Assembly: GCA_005502915.1 (NCBI GenBank)
Contig: SCMT01000018.1
Span: 1-64,000 of the forward strand
Direction of reading: 5' to 3'
DNA: 64,000 nt
Source: Lysobacteraceae bacterium 2PB
GTDB taxonomy: Bacteria; Pseudomonadota; Gammaproteobacteria; Xanthomonadales; Xanthomonadaceae
In this document: positions 42,519 through 51,973 of the stretch, piece by piece
How the letters are laid out: the number at the start of each line of letters is the position of its first letter
Numbering within the stretch: the stretch's first letter is position 1
The notes under the pieces: model-generated
Told to the model about the DNA's origin: nothing
What the model saw: the letters and a program-made list of their open reading frames with translations, nothing else
The model's database searches: none
Position numbers and translations under genes: made by a program

Positions 42519-43127
42519 ATGAAAAGCGCAGGCATCACCGTGATCCTGGTCGGCGTCGCCGTGGCGGGATTCGCGGGATACGAAGGGCTGAAGTGGCTGG
42601 AGCAGCAGAACGCACCGACCGCTGCCGATGTCACGAAGCAGGTCGACGCGGTGCGCGCCGAGGCCGCGCAGAAACATCCGGGCCTGTCGCAGACCGATGC
42701 GATGAAGCAGGTCGCGGCGGCCAAGGCCGCGAGCACCATGCGCGAGACCTCACCCGGACAACGTTCGCGGGTGGCCGCCGAGGCGGTGTTCGGTTCGTAT
42801 TTCATGAACACCCGGGTCCGGCAGGCGCACTGCCGGCAGCTCGGCGTCGAGATCGCCGCCTTCGGCTCCGCCTACGAACGCATCCATGCAGAAGAACTGG
42901 CCAAAGCAAAAGCGATCTATGCCGAGCAGGGACGTTCGCCGGAGGAATTCGCCACGCTGCTTGGCCCCGCGATGCAGCGGATGGTCGAGCAGGACATGCG
43001 CGACATCGCCCAAGGCCGCGGCATGAGCGCCGAGAAGACCTGCAGCGCCTTCAACGAGAATGCGGATGCCTTCGCCCGCGCGATCCAGCTGCCGGCGGCG
43101 ATCCGCGAGGCGCTGATGGCGTCCTGA
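42519..43127 (+). CDS. Hypothetical protein with N-terminal membrane anchor
   Basis: A 202-residue protein with one N-terminal membrane segment (GITVILVGVAVAGFAGYEGL) and an Ala/Lys/Glu-rich helical body containing two cysteines (VRQAHCRQLGVEI; SAEKTCSAFNENAD). It is probably anchored in the inner membrane and faces the periplasm. No family recognised. Confidence 0.7.
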   Translation: MKSAGITVILVGVAVAGFAGYEGLKWLEQQNAPTAADVTKQVDAVRAEAAQKHPGLSQTDAMKQVAAAKAASTMRETSPGQRSRVAAEAVFGSYFMNTRVRQAHCRQLGVEIAAFGSAYERIHAEELAKAKAIYAEQGRSPEEFATLLGPAMQRMVEQDMRDIAQGRGMSAEKTCSAFNENADAFARAIQLPAAIREALMAS

Positions 43128-43240
43128 CCATGCCTGCCGCATGAACACGGGGGCGGCGGTGGCGTCGTCCGGCAGTTCCGGGGGTGCTCGCGGGCTGCGA
43201 TGATAGCCGTCCCCTCGCCCCTGCCGGCCGCTCCGTTCGC

Positions 43241-44266
43241 ATGACCTCGCTGCGCTGCTTCGCCCTCGCCTTCTCGCTCACCCTGCTCGCCGGCTGCGGT
43301 CAGGACAACGCCCGTCCCACGCCGCCCGCACCGGTCGCGAGCCCGACGCCCGCACCGCAGCCGGTGAAGGTGCGCATCGGCATCGCCCTCGGCGGCGGCG
43401 CGGCCAAGGGCTTCGCGCACATCGGCGTGATCAAGATGCTCGAAGCCCACGGCTTCAAGCCCGAAGTGGTCTCCGGCACCAGCGCCGGCAGCGTGGTCGG
43501 CGCGCTCTACGCCAGCGGCATGGACGCCTTCCAGATGCAGCAGCACGCGGTCGCGCTGGACGAAGCCAGCATCCGCGATCTCAGCCTGTTCTCCGGCGGC
43601 GTGCTCAAGGGCCAGGCGCTGCAGGACTACGTCAACCGCACGATCGGCCAGCGCGCGTTCGACAAGATGAAGAAGCCGTTCGCCGCCGTGGCCACCCAGC
43701 TCGCCACCGGCCAGCGCACGATCTTCGTGCGCGGCAACGTCGGCCAGGCGGTGCGCGCCTCTTGCAGCATCCCCGGCGTGTTCGAGCCGGTGAAGATCGG
43801 CGATGCGCTCTATGTCGACGGCGGGCTGGTCAGCCCGGTCCCGGTGGACGCGGCGCGCCAGCTCGGCGCGGACTTCGTCATCGCGGTCGATATCTCCACC
43901 CGCGTCACCGGCAAGACGCCGGACAGCATGCTCGGCGTGGTCAACCAGACGATCACGATCATGGGCCAGAAGCTCGGCGAACAGGAGCTGTCCCGCGCCG
44001 ACATCGTGATCCGTCCGCGTGTGAACGACATCGGCCCGGCGGATTTCGAGCAGCGCACGCGCGCCATCGTCGAAGGCGAAAAGGCGGCGCTCGCCGCGCT
44101 GCCGCAACTGCGCGCGAAGTACGCGCAGGCCCGGCAGGCGAAGCAGGCGGCACTGGCGCGTCGCACGCCTCCGCCGCAGCCGAAGAAACCGCCCTGCGAG
44201 GAAAAAGGCTTCCTCGGTGGATTGTTCGGTCGCGACGAACAGGCCGACTGCGAGCCCCGGCGCTGA
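43241..44266 (+). CDS. Patatin-like phospholipase lipoprotein
   Basis: A 341-residue protein with a lipoprotein signal (SLTLLAGC) and a Pro-rich linker. The patatin domain has oxyanion loop GIALGGGAAKGFAHIGVI, nucleophile serine in SGTSAGSVVG and catalytic aspartate in DGGLVSPVPV (RssA-like). The tail is basic, Pro/Gln-rich, with two more cysteines. The ATG at 43241 is at the signal peptide. It is probably attached to the outer membrane, acting on lipids from the periplasmic side. Confidence 0.9.
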   Translation: MTSLRCFALAFSLTLLAGCGQDNARPTPPAPVASPTPAPQPVKVRIGIALGGGAAKGFAHIGVIKMLEAHGFKPEVVSGTSAGSVVGALYASGMDAFQMQQHAVALDEASIRDLSLFSGGVLKGQALQDYVNRTIGQRAFDKMKKPFAAVATQLATGQRTIFVRGNVGQAVRASCSIPGVFEPVKIGDALYVDGGLVSPVPVDAARQLGADFVIAVDISTRVTGKTPDSMLGVVNQTITIMGQKLGEQELSRADIVIRPRVNDIGPADFEQRTRAIVEGEKAALAALPQLRAKYAQARQAKQAALARRTPPPQPKKPPCEEKGFLGGLFGRDEQADCEPRR

Positions 44267-44299
44267 TCGGCTCCGAACGATCCGGGCTGGACGATCGGC

Positions 44300-44305
44300 T
44301 ATAGT
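44300..44305 (+). promoter_or_regulatory. Candidate -10 box (TATAGT)
   Basis: TATAGT lies 36 bases before the DUF3667 ATG; AGGTGG serves as ribosome binding site. Confidence 0.4.
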
Positions 44306-44341
44306 CCGGGGCGGGGAAATCGCACGTCCGGACCAGGTGGA

Positions 44342-45127
44342 ATGAGCCAGCACAACGCATCCGCGCCGCACACCAGTGCTGCGTGCGCCAATTGCGGTAC
44401 CACGGCTGCCGGCGGCTACTGCCACGCCTGCGGCCAGCGCATCGAGACGCACCGGCTCACCCTGCCGCACCTGCTGCACGAGATCCCGCACGCGGTCTTC
44501 CATGTCGATCGCGGCTTCCTGGTGACGATCTTCGCGCTCGCCACCCGCCCCGGCCAGACGATGAACGCCTATCTCGACGGCCATCGCGTCCGCTATTTCA
44601 ACCCGCTGTCGCTGCTGATGATCCTCGCGGGCCTGTGCGCGCTTGCCTACGCGAAGTTCGATTTCGATTTTACACCGATGACCGCCGGCATGACGCCGGA
44701 GCAGGCCAAGGGCGCCACGGCGACGATGAAGGCGCTGCTGCAGAACTATTCGCTGGGGCTGGTCGTGCAGTTGCCGCTGATCGCCTTGATGAGCTGGCTG
44801 ATCATGGGTCGCCATCGCAGCTACGGCGAGCACCTGGCGATCAATGCCTTCATCTTCGCCTTCATGTGCGTCATCAACCTCGTGCTCATCCCCGTGCACA
44901 TGCTGGTCAACGGCAGCCCGCTGTTCGGGCCGCTGATGCTGGCGATGACGGTCTTCTTCCTCGTCTACCAGGTGTTCGCGCTGTGGGACACGTTCCGCAC
45001 GCCGGGACGCTGGGTCGGCCCGCTCCTGCGCGCGCTGGTCACTTCCATCGGCTATTTCGTCGTCATCGGCATCCTCAGCCTCGCCATCGGGATCGTCATC
45101 GCCGTGGCGGGCAAGCTTCTCGGTTGA
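44342..45127 (+). CDS. DUF3667 membrane protein
   Basis: A 261-residue protein with an N-terminal zinc ribbon (CANCGTTAAGGYCHACGQ), then the DUF3667 core RLTLPHLLHEIPHAVFHVDRGFLVTIFALATRPGQTMNAYLDGHRVRYFNPLSLLMIL and about five membrane segments. Its function is unknown. Transcribed alone, with a shared terminator toward rplS. Confidence 0.88.
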   Translation: MSQHNASAPHTSAACANCGTTAAGGYCHACGQRIETHRLTLPHLLHEIPHAVFHVDRGFLVTIFALATRPGQTMNAYLDGHRVRYFNPLSLLMILAGLCALAYAKFDFDFTPMTAGMTPEQAKGATATMKALLQNYSLGLVVQLPLIALMSWLIMGRHRSYGEHLAINAFIFAFMCVINLVLIPVHMLVNGSPLFGPLMLAMTVFFLVYQVFALWDTFRTPGRWVGPLLRALVTSIGYFVVIGILSLAIGIVIAVAGKLLG

Positions 45128-45142
45128 GGCGCCCACAACGCA

Positions 45143-45168
45143 GAACGGCCACCCGAAGGTGGCCGTTC
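45143..45168. terminator. Bidirectional terminator DUF3667 / rplS
   Basis: An 11-bp perfect stem GAACGGCCACC with a CGAA loop and a CGTTTTC tail on the plus strand, between convergent stop codons. Confidence 0.8.
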
Positions 45169-45209
45169 CGTTTTCGAATGCGTTGGCGTGGCCGCCAATA
45201 CCAGGCCTG

Positions 45210-45596
45210 TTACTGGGCCTTGGTCTTGGTGTGCATCGACAGGTCTTCCTTGATGCGGGCCTTCTTGCCGGTGAGGTTGCGCAGGTAGTACAGCTTGCCC
45301 GCACGCACGTCGCCGCGGCGCTTCACTTCGACCGAGTCGATGGCGGCGCTGTGGGTCTGGAACACGCGCTCGACGCCGTAGCCGTGCGAGATCTTGCGGA
45401 CGGTGAACGAGGAGTTCAGACCGGCGTTCTTCTTGCCGATCACCACGCCTTCATAGGCCTGGACGCGTTCGCGATTGCCTTCCTTGACCTTGACGTTGAC
45501 GATGACGGTATCGCCCGGACCGAAGTTCGGGAGCTGGCGCTGGATCTGTTCGGATTCGAACTGCTGCAGCAGCGTGTGGATCGAGGGCTTGTTCAT
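45210..45596 (-). CDS. rplS: 50S ribosomal protein L19
   Basis: A 128-residue ribosomal protein at the 30S-50S interface. It starts [19 protein letters not shown] and holds the conserved core [33 protein letters not shown] and [14 protein letters not shown]. It is the last gene of the rpsP-rimM-trmD-rplS cluster but has its own TATAAT box. The leader before it has an open frame, but the ATG at 45596 gives the family start. Confidence 0.98.
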   Translation of the reverse strand: MNKPSIHTLLQQFESEQIQRQLPNFGPGDTVIVNVKVKEGNRERVQAYEGVVIGKKNAGLNSSFTVRKISHGYGVERVFQTHSAAIDSVEVKRRGDVRAGKLYYLRNLTGKKARIKEDLSMHTKTKAQ

Positions 45597-45715
45597 GGTG
45601 GGCCTGTTGTTGGTGCTTTCGAGAGGCATGCTTTCGAAAAGCGTGTTGTTGCGCGAGTGCACGTGGACCCGCGTCATGGCATCGGGATGGATCTGCCTGC
45701 AAATGCAAGCCCACC

Positions 45716-45721
45716 ATTATA
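45716..45721 (-). promoter_or_regulatory. -10 box (TATAAT) of rplS
   Basis: A perfect TATAAT on the minus strand 120 bases before the rplS ATG. The leader contains a small palindrome (GCTTT-CGA-AAAGC at 45630-45642). No -35 match. Confidence 0.55.
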
Positions 45722-45749
45722 GGCAGGAAAAGCCTTGTGCCGCTAGGGG

Positions 45750-46544
45750 TTAGCCCTGCTCGCCGGGACCGCCGGGGGCAGGCTCCGGGGGGGATGCGGA
45801 CGCGGCCTGCTCGGCCAGGAAGGCGTCCAGGAGGGCCCGGTCGGCCTTCGACAGGCGGTCGCGGTCGACCAGCTCCGGCCGGCGCAGCCAGGTCCGGCCC
45901 AGCGACTGCTTGCGGCGCCATTTCGCGATCTCGGCATGATTGCCGGACAGCAGCACCGGCGGCACGGTCCCGAACGGATGTTCCAGCGGCCGGGTGTAGT
46001 GCGGACAGTCCAGCAGGCCGCCCTCGCCCTCGAAACTGTCCTGGGCGGCAGACTCGGCGTCGTTCAGGGCGCCCGGCAGCAGGCGCGCGGTCGCGTCGAT
46101 GACCACCGCCGCCGCCAGCTCGCCGCCGGACAGGACGTAATCGCCGATCGACAGCTCCTCGTCGACCTCGGCCTGCAGGAAACGCTCGTCCACGCCTTCG
46201 TAGCGACCGCACAGCAGGACCAGCCGCTCCCGCCCGGCCAGCTCGCGGGCCTTGGCCTGGGTCAGCGGTGCGCCCTGCGGGCTCATGTAGATCACCCGGA
46301 CGGACCTCGGGTCGGCCGCGCGCACGGCGGCCAGCGCGGCGCGCAGCGGCTCGATCATCATCACCATGCCGGGACCGCCGCCGAACGGGCGATCGTCGAC
46401 CCGGCGGTAGTTGCCCTCGGCGTAGTCGCGCGGGTTCCAGCCATGGATCGACAGCAGCCCGCGCTCCTGCGCGCGCCCGACCACGCCGTGACCGGCGACC
46501 TGGGCGACGAATTCGGGGAACAGGCTGAGGACGTCGATGCGCAT
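45750..46544 (-). CDS. trmD: tRNA (guanine37-N1)-methyltransferase
   Basis: Methylates G37 of tRNAs reading CUN, CCN and CGG to prevent frameshifting. 264 residues, starting [13 protein letters not shown], with the SPOUT trefoil knot ([21 protein letters not shown]) and [15 protein letters not shown]. The last 20 residues are Pro/Gly-rich. It is separated from rimM by 14 bases. Confidence 0.98.
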   Translation of the reverse strand: MRIDVLSLFPEFVAQVAGHGVVGRAQERGLLSIHGWNPRDYAEGNYRRVDDRPFGGGPGMVMMIEPLRAALAAVRAADPRSVRVIYMSPQGAPLTQAKARELAGRERLVLLCGRYEGVDERFLQAEVDEELSIGDYVLSGGELAAAVVIDATARLLPGALNDAESAAQDSFEGEGGLLDCPHYTRPLEHPFGTVPPVLLSGNHAEIAKWRRKQSLGRTWLRRPELVDRDRLSKADRALLDAFLAEQAASASPPEPAPGGPGEQG

Positions 46545-46558
46545 GGAGGACGGCGACG

Positions 46559-47071
46559 TCAGAAATCCGCGTCCCAGTCGACCAGGATGCGGCCGGCGTC
46601 GAAGTCCAGTGCGCGGACGAAGTCGGGACGGATCCAGGGGATCATGCGTTCGCGGTCGCCGCGGACCACGAGCACGTCGTTGGCGCCGTTCGAGAACACG
46701 AAGGCGGCCTTGCCGAAGTCGACGCCGTCGAGGTTCTCGACGCGCAGGCCTTCGAGGTCGATCCAGTAGAACTCGCCATCCTTCGGCGGCGGCAGCGCGC
46801 TGCGCAGGACGAAGAGTTCGGCGCCACGCAGGGCCTCGGCGGCGTCGCGATCCTCGACGCCGGGCAGCGTGCCGATCAGGCCCTTCCCGCCGGGTCGCGC
46901 CTTCGCCCCGGACACCTCGCGCTCGCGGCCGGCCGCGTCGCGAAGGATCCACGGCTGGTAGCGCACCAGGTTGCCCTGGGGCTCGGTCAGGGATTCGAGT
47001 TTCACTTCCCCACGAACGCCAAACGCGCCGTGGATCCTGCCTACCAGGATGCGGCGCGTCGGGTCGGTCAT
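46559..47071 (-). CDS. rimM: Ribosome maturation factor RimM
   Basis: A 30S assembly factor that binds S19, 170 residues: N-terminal RimM beta-barrel ([26 protein letters not shown]) and C-terminal PRC barrel ([23 protein letters not shown]...[14 protein letters not shown]). Confidence 0.97.
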   Translation of the reverse strand: MTDPTRRILVGRIHGAFGVRGEVKLESLTEPQGNLVRYQPWILRDAAGREREVSGAKARPGGKGLIGTLPGVEDRDAAEALRGAELFVLRSALPPPKDGEFYWIDLEGLRVENLDGVDFGKAAFVFSNGANDVLVVRGDRERMIPWIRPDFVRALDFDAGRILVDWDADF

Positions 47072-47124
47072 GCGGGAACTCGAGAGTTCGGATTCGGCCG
47101 CGCGATCCGCGCGGCCGGGGTGCC

Positions 47125-47391
47125 TCAGGCCGGAGCCTGGGCGGCAGCGGCCTTCTGGGCCTGCTTGAAGAGATCGGCGACCTTGTCGGTCATCTGGGCG
47201 CCGTGGCCAACCCAGTGCTTGGTGCGCTCGATGTCGAGCTCCACGCGCTTTTCGTTGCCGGCGGCGATCGGGTTGTAGTAACCCAGGCGCTCGATGTTGC
47301 GGCCGTCACGCGAGCTGCGGCTGTCGGTGACGATGATGTGGTAGAACGGGCGCTTCTTGGCGCCGCCACGGGTAAGGCGAATCTTGACCAT
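47125..47391 (-). CDS. rpsP: 30S ribosomal protein S16
   Basis: An 88-residue ribosomal protein starting [19 protein letters not shown], with the family segment [20 protein letters not shown]. First gene of the rpsP-rimM-trmD-rplS unit, 50 bases after a TATAAT box. Confidence 0.98.
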   Translation of the reverse strand: MVKIRLTRGGAKKRPFYHIIVTDSRSSRDGRNIERLGYYNPIAAGNEKRVELDIERTKHWVGHGAQMTDKVADLFKQAQKAAAAQAPA

Positions 47392-47439
47392 GAGGTTCTC
47401 GGTGTTGCCCAGCTGCCGGGATGGCAGGGTAAGCCGGTG

Positions 47440-47445
47440 ATTATA
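47440..47445 (-). promoter_or_regulatory. -10 box (TATAAT) of rpsP
   Basis: A perfect TATAAT on the minus strand 49 bases before the rpsP ATG. The GC-rich sequence upstream has no clear -35. Confidence 0.55.
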
Positions 47446-47559
47446 GCGGGCCCGCCGGGCCGACGGAACCCCCGGGATACGGGTTTCCCCGGGCTCCGGA
47501 CACGCCCTAGCAGGTCTTCGACCCGCACTGCGGACAGAGAGTGACCGGGCGCAGCCCGA

Positions 47560-48936
47560 TCACCTGAACGGCATCCCGCCCCGGCCCATGCCGCCGCCCA
47601 TCATGCCGCGCATGCCCCGCATCAGGCCCTTCATGCCGCCGGCGCTGAGCTTGCTCATCATCTTTTCCATCTGCTGGTACTGCTTCATCAGCTTGTTGAC
47701 GTCGGCCGGGGTCATGCCGGCGCCGCGGGCGATGCGGGCGCGGCGCGAGCCGTTGAGGATGTCCGGATGCCGGCGCTCCTTCTTCGTCATCGAGTTGATG
47801 ATCGCGATCATGCGCGGCACTTCCTTGCCGGTGACCTGGTTCTTCACCGCATCGGGGATCTGCCCCATGCCCGGCAGCTTGTCCATCAGGCCGCCGATGC
47901 CGCCCATGTTCTGCATCTGTTCGAGCTGGTCGCGCATGTCGTTGAGGTCGAACTTCTTGCCCTTGGCGACCTTCTCGGCCAGCTTCTGCGCCTTGTCCTT
48001 GTCGACCTGCTGCTCGACCTGCTCGACCAGCGACAGCACGTCGCCCATGTCGAGGATGCGGCTGGCGACGCGGTCGGGGTGGAAGACGTCGAGGCCGTCG
48101 GGCTTCTCGCCGACGCCGATGAACTTGATCGGCCGGCCGGTGATGTAGCGCACGCTCAGCGCCGCGCCGCCGCGGGCGTCGCCGTCGGTCTTGGTCAGCA
48201 CCACGCCGGTGAGCGGCAGGGCTTCGCTGAAGGCCTTGGCGGTGGTCGCGGCGTCCTGGCCGGTCATCGAGTCGACGACGAACAGGGTCTCGACCGGGTT
48301 CACCGCCGCGTGCAGGACCTTGATCTCGGCCATCATCGCTTCGTCGATGGCGAGGCGGCCGGCGGTGTCGACGATCAGCACGTCGACGTACGATTTTTTC
48401 GCGTCGTCGATCGCGGCCTTCACGATCGCCTCGGGCTTCTGCGACGGGTCCGACGGGAAGAACAGCACGTCCACCTGCTGCGCCAGCGTCTTGAGCTGCT
48501 CGATCGCGGCCGGACGGTACACGTCGGCCGACACCACCATCACCTTCTTCCTGCGCTTTTCCTTCAGGTGCTTGGCGAGCTTGCCGACCGTGGTGGTCTT
48601 GCCCGCGCCCTGCAGGCCGGCCATCAGGATCACGGCCGGGGCCGGGACGTTGAGGTTGAGGTCGGAGGCGGCCGAGCCCATGACGGCGGTGAGCTCGTCG
48701 CGGACGACCTTGATCAGCGCCTGGCCCGGGGTCAGCGACTTGATCACTTCCTGGCCGACCGCGCGCACCTTGATGCGCTCGATCAGCGCCTGGACCACCG
48801 GCAGCGCGACGTCGGCTTCGAGCAGGGCGATGCGCACCTCGCGCGTGGCTTCGCGGATGTTCTCCTCGGTCAACCGGCCGCGGCCACGCAGGCGCTCGAT
48901 GGTGCCGGACAGACGCTGGGTGAGGGATTCGAACAT
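47560..48936 (-). CDS. ffh: Signal recognition particle protein Ffh
   Basis: GTPase that binds 4.5S RNA and nascent signal sequences. 458 residues: N domain (MFESLTQRLSGTIERL), G domain with GLQGAGKTTTVGKLA, DTAGR and TKTDGDARGG, and a methionine-rich M domain ending MKGLMRGMRGMMGGGMGRGG. The ATG at 48936 gives the family start. It is upstream of rpsP and divergent from ypjD, the arrangement seen widely in gammaproteobacteria. Confidence 0.98.
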   Translation of the reverse strand: MFESLTQRLSGTIERLRGRGRLTEENIREATREVRIALLEADVALPVVQALIERIKVRAVGQEVIKSLTPGQALIKVVRDELTAVMGSAASDLNLNVPAPAVILMAGLQGAGKTTTVGKLAKHLKEKRRKKVMVVSADVYRPAAIEQLKTLAQQVDVLFFPSDPSQKPEAIVKAAIDDAKKSYVDVLIVDTAGRLAIDEAMMAEIKVLHAAVNPVETLFVVDSMTGQDAATTAKAFSEALPLTGVVLTKTDGDARGGAALSVRYITGRPIKFIGVGEKPDGLDVFHPDRVASRILDMGDVLSLVEQVEQQVDKDKAQKLAEKVAKGKKFDLNDMRDQLEQMQNMGGIGGLMDKLPGMGQIPDAVKNQVTGKEVPRMIAIINSMTKKERRHPDILNGSRRARIARGAGMTPADVNKLMKQYQQMEKMMSKLSAGGMKGLMRGMRGMMGGGMGRGGMPFR

Positions 48937-48964
48937 GGGGAGCCGCCGCAGTTGGAAAACCGCG

Positions 48965-48970
48965 ATTATA
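48965..48970 (-). promoter_or_regulatory. -10 box (TATAAT) of ffh
   Basis: A perfect TATAAT on the minus strand 29 bases before the ffh ATG; no clear -35. It faces the ypjD promoter on the other strand. Confidence 0.55.
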
Positions 48971-48998
48971 GGCCCTGCGCCGGACGACCGGCCTGTGC

Positions 48999-49004
48999 GA
49001 CACT
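48999..49004 (+). promoter_or_regulatory. -10-like box (GACACT) of ypjD, apparently leaderless
   Basis: GACACT ends six bases before the ATG at 49011, the same spacing as the metX box; no ribosome binding site is visible. Confidence 0.4.
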
Positions 49005-49010
49005 GCCCGG

Positions 49011-49799
49011 ATGACATTCGTTCTCATCGCCGCCGCCCTCTACCTGACCGCGACCGGGCTGCTGTTCCGTCGCCTGGCGACCCTCGGCCCCTCGGTGCCG
49101 GCACCGCTGTGGCTGACGCCGCTGGCGGCCGTGATGGTGCACGGGACCGCGCACCTGCGCGCCTGGCACGAAGCCGGTGGCGCGAACCTGCACTTCTTCT
49201 CGGCGCTGTCGCTGGTCGGTCTGGGCATGGCCCTGCTGACCGTGCTGGTCGGCGTGCGCGGGCGGATGGCGGCGCTGGGCGTGATCGTGTTCCCGATCGC
49301 GGCGGTCGTCGCCATCGGTTACGGCCTCGTCGGCCGGCAGGATCCGCAGCAGCTGGACTGGCGCCTGCAGTTGCACGCCTGGTGCGCGCTGCTCGCCTAC
49401 GCCACGCTCGCCCTCGCCTCGGTCCTGGCGATCCTGTCGTTGCTGCAGGAGCGCGCCCTGCGCCAGCGGCGACTGCGCGGCTGGCTGCGCGCGCTGCCGC
49501 CGCTGGTGGAGCTGGAAACCCTGCTGTTCCGCACGATCGCGGTCGGCTTCGCGCTGCTCACGGCCACCCTGCTGACCGGTGTGCTGTTCGTCGAGGACCT
49601 GCTGGCCCAGCACCTCGCGCACAAGACCGTGTTCAGCGTGCTGTCCTGGCTGGCCTTCGGCGCCCTGCTGCTGGGGCGTCGCCTCCAGGGCTGGCGCGGC
49701 GCGAAGGCGGTGCGCTGGACCCTGGGCGCGATGATCCTGCTGGTCCTGGCCTACTTCGGCAGCAACCTGGTCCTGGAATTGATCCTGGGACGGCGCTGA
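49011..49799 (+). CDS. ypjD: Inner-membrane CcsA/HemX-like protein YpjD
   Basis: A 262-residue membrane protein with eight hydrophobic segments and the conserved heme-protein-like histidines (HGTAHLRAWHEAGG; WRLQLHAWCALLAYATLALASVLAILSLLQE; LAHKTVFSVLSWLAFG). It belongs to the cytochrome c assembly membrane family but is not part of the ccm operon. The place beside ffh is conserved with E. coli ypjD. The exact role is unknown. Confidence 0.92.
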   Translation: MTFVLIAAALYLTATGLLFRRLATLGPSVPAPLWLTPLAAVMVHGTAHLRAWHEAGGANLHFFSALSLVGLGMALLTVLVGVRGRMAALGVIVFPIAAVVAIGYGLVGRQDPQQLDWRLQLHAWCALLAYATLALASVLAILSLLQERALRQRRLRGWLRALPPLVELETLLFRTIAVGFALLTATLLTGVLFVEDLLAQHLAHKTVFSVLSWLAFGALLLGRRLQGWRGAKAVRWTLGAMILLVLAYFGSNLVLELILGRR

Positions 49800-49958
49800 G
49801 CCACACCCACGGCATCGGCGGCGCCGGATGGACCGGCTGCGCACAACGAAATTTCCCGGAACGACTGGTCACGCGGGCCGGGGTGGCTTATGGTCGGGGG
49901 TCGAGGACCGCCCCACGCGCACGGACGCAATACCGTTCGCCACCATGGAGACCCCGTA

Positions 49959-50438
49959 GTGAATTCGATGGCATCGATCCTGAGGACACCGGCCTGTCTG
50001 CTGCTGTTGGCCGGCTTCTGGGCAGGCAATGCGCAGGCCCAGTCCGCCCCCTGGACCAATTTCGAGGAATGCCCCGGCTTTCCGCCCGCAACCGCGGAGA
50101 TCCTCCGCTGGGAAGCCATGCGCCTGCCCGACCTGATCGTCTGCCGTGCGATCGTGCAGGACGGCGGCGCCGAGGCGTTCGCACTGACGATCGGCCGCGA
50201 ATCGCCGTTCAAGCCGCGCCGGGCCGACCGCGCAGAGGAATCGATGCTCAACGGTCGCGAGCTGTACTGGTATCGCAGCGAACTGCCGAGCCAACCGAAC
50301 CTGCTGATCCGCGAAACCCTCATCCCGGTCGCCGAGGACCGCGTCGTGCACGTCTCGCTGCGCGCGAACGACGCCGCGACCCTCGCGAAGTACCAGGAAT
50401 ACGTGGTGACCCTGCCGTTCCCGGACTACGAGGACTGA
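49959..50438 (+). CDS. Secreted protein, family shared with the gene at 51446
   Basis: A 159-residue protein with a signal peptide ([15 protein letters not shown]). The body carries [46 protein letters not shown] and [22 protein letters not shown], which all recur in the protein after aqpZ. GTG at 49959 is chosen because GGAG lies eight bases before it; the ATG three codons on is too far from it. Function unknown. Confidence 0.75.
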   Translation: MNSMASILRTPACLLLLAGFWAGNAQAQSAPWTNFEECPGFPPATAEILRWEAMRLPDLIVCRAIVQDGGAEAFALTIGRESPFKPRRADRAEESMLNGRELYWYRSELPSQPNLLIRETLIPVAEDRVVHVSLRANDAATLAKYQEYVVTLPFPDYED

Positions 50439-50526
50439 TCGATCCGGCGCCGGCACCGGCAGGCGATCCGCACCGCATCCGCCGCCCATCCCGGGCGGCC
50501 CTGTACCACCCGACAGGAGGATCGTC

Positions 50527-51243
50527 ATGCTGAAGCGATTGAGCGCCGAGTTCCTCGGCACGTTCTGGCTTGTGTTCGGCGGTTGCGGCAGCGCGGTGCT
50601 GGCCGCGAATTTCGGCGGAGACGGCAATCCCCTCGGCATCGGCCTGCTCGGGGTGTCGCTGGCCTTCGGCCTGACCGTGCTGACCGGCGCATACGCGCTT
50701 GGACACATTTCCGGCGGACACTTCAACCCGGCGGTGAGCTTCGGGCTCTGGGCAGGCGGCCGTTTCGCGGCGAAGGACCTGCCGGCCTACATCGTGGCGC
50801 AGGTGGCGGGCGCCATCGCGGCCGGGATCCTGCTGTTCCTGATCGCCAACGCCCGGCCAGATTTCGTGTTCGACCCCGCTTCCCCCGGCGCCTTCGCCAC
50901 CAACGGCTACGACGCGCTGTCCCCGGGCGGCTATGCAGCGGCGGCGGCCTTCGTCTGCGAGGTCGTGCTGACCGCGTTCTTCCTGGTCGTCATCCTCGGC
51001 GCCACCCACAAGCGCGCGCCGGCGGGCTTCGCGCCGATCGCCATCGGCCTGGCGCTCACCCTGATCCATCTGATCAGCATCCCGGTGACGAACACCTCGG
51101 TGAACCCGGCGCGTTCCACAGGCGTGGCGGTCGTCGTCGGCGGGGGCGCGCTGCAGCAGCTTTGGCTGTTCTGGCTCGCGCCGATCCTCGGCGGACTCAT
51201 CGGCGGTTACCTCTACCGCTGGCTGGCCAACGACGGCGACTGA
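50527..51243 (+). CDS. aqpZ: Aquaporin Z
   Basis: Water channel of the inner membrane, 238 residues, six membrane segments plus two NPA half-helices ([10 protein letters not shown] and [10 protein letters not shown]) with the pore arginine after the second NPA. The sequence [23 protein letters not shown] is nearly identical to E. coli AqpZ and marks a water-selective, not glycerol, channel. A perfect AGGAGG precedes the ATG. Confidence 0.97.
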   Translation: MLKRLSAEFLGTFWLVFGGCGSAVLAANFGGDGNPLGIGLLGVSLAFGLTVLTGAYALGHISGGHFNPAVSFGLWAGGRFAAKDLPAYIVAQVAGAIAAGILLFLIANARPDFVFDPASPGAFATNGYDALSPGGYAAAAAFVCEVVLTAFFLVVILGATHKRAPAGFAPIAIGLALTLIHLISIPVTNTSVNPARSTGVAVVVGGGALQQLWLFWLAPILGGLIGGYLYRWLANDGD

Positions 51244-51445
51244 GCCGGCGACGCCCCGCTCCCTCCAACGCAGCACCGGATGATGCTGCGCCGGAGACGG
51301 GCCCCGTTCCATGAAACGGCGCGCACGGAAATCGTTGCGGATGAAACGATCAAGGCCGGAAAATTGGCATGCAATCTGCTTGGACTTGTGGTAAGCCGGC
51401 ACGACAGCGGCCGGCATCTCCCCCGTAAGTTCAGTGAGGGTCGCC

Positions 51446-51904
51446 ATGAAAACCAAGTTTTCCTTGTGTTTGTGGTTGGTCGCAGCGTTCTGGGCATGTG
51501 GCGCGAATGCGCAGAATGCTGCCCCTGAGTGTCCGAATCTGCCGAAAGAGGCTGCGGACAGCCTCTCCTGGCAGGTCCTCCGAACCCCCGACATGCTGCT
51601 GTGCCGCGCGATGCGCAGCGACGACGGCAAGGAAGCGTTCGCCGTGACCATCGGCCGCAGCTCGCCCTTCAAGCCCAACAGCGCCCTGCGCGACGGCGAA
51701 AGCGTCATCGACGGGCAGAAGACCTACTGGTACCGCAGCGAGATCGCCGCCCGGCCGAACGAGCTGATCCGCGAGACCCTGGTGAAGGTCGCCCCGAACA
51801 ACGTCGCCCATGTGTTCATCCGCACCGACAACGCCGAAAACCTCGGCCGCTACAAGGACATGGTGCAGGGCCTGCAGTTCAATCCGGCCCTGGCGGGGAA
51901 CTGA
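51446..51904 (+). CDS. Secreted protein, paralogue of the gene at 49959
   Basis: A 152-residue protein with signal peptide (LCLWLVAAFWACGANAQ), then ECPNLPKEAADSLSWQVLRTPDMLLCRAM, EAFAVTIGRSSPFKPN and YWYRSEIAARPNELIRETLVKV. About half of the residues match the gene upstream of aqpZ. GAGGG precedes the ATG by five bases. Two cysteines are conserved between the copies (ECP, LCRA). Confidence 0.75.
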   Translation: MKTKFSLCLWLVAAFWACGANAQNAAPECPNLPKEAADSLSWQVLRTPDMLLCRAMRSDDGKEAFAVTIGRSSPFKPNSALRDGESVIDGQKTYWYRSEIAARPNELIRETLVKVAPNNVAHVFIRTDNAENLGRYKDMVQGLQFNPALAGN

Positions 51905-51930
51905 TCCCGTCGCCACCTCCCTGCTCCCTG

Positions 51931-51954
51931 CGACGGCGCCTGCGGGCGCCGTCG
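51931..51954. terminator. Bidirectional terminator
   Basis: A 10-bp perfect stem CGACGGCGCC with a TGCG loop and a TCGTTTC tail, between the secreted protein and the convergent pirin gene. Confidence 0.75.
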
Positions 51955-51973
51955 TCGTTTCGGATGATTGCCG

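Noticed and set aside
47507-47560. CPQCGSKTC zinc-ribbon-like peptide downstream of ffh
   Set aside because: It lies in a frame that is a shadow of ffh and extends beyond its stop. There is no start codon or ribosome binding site for a separate small gene.
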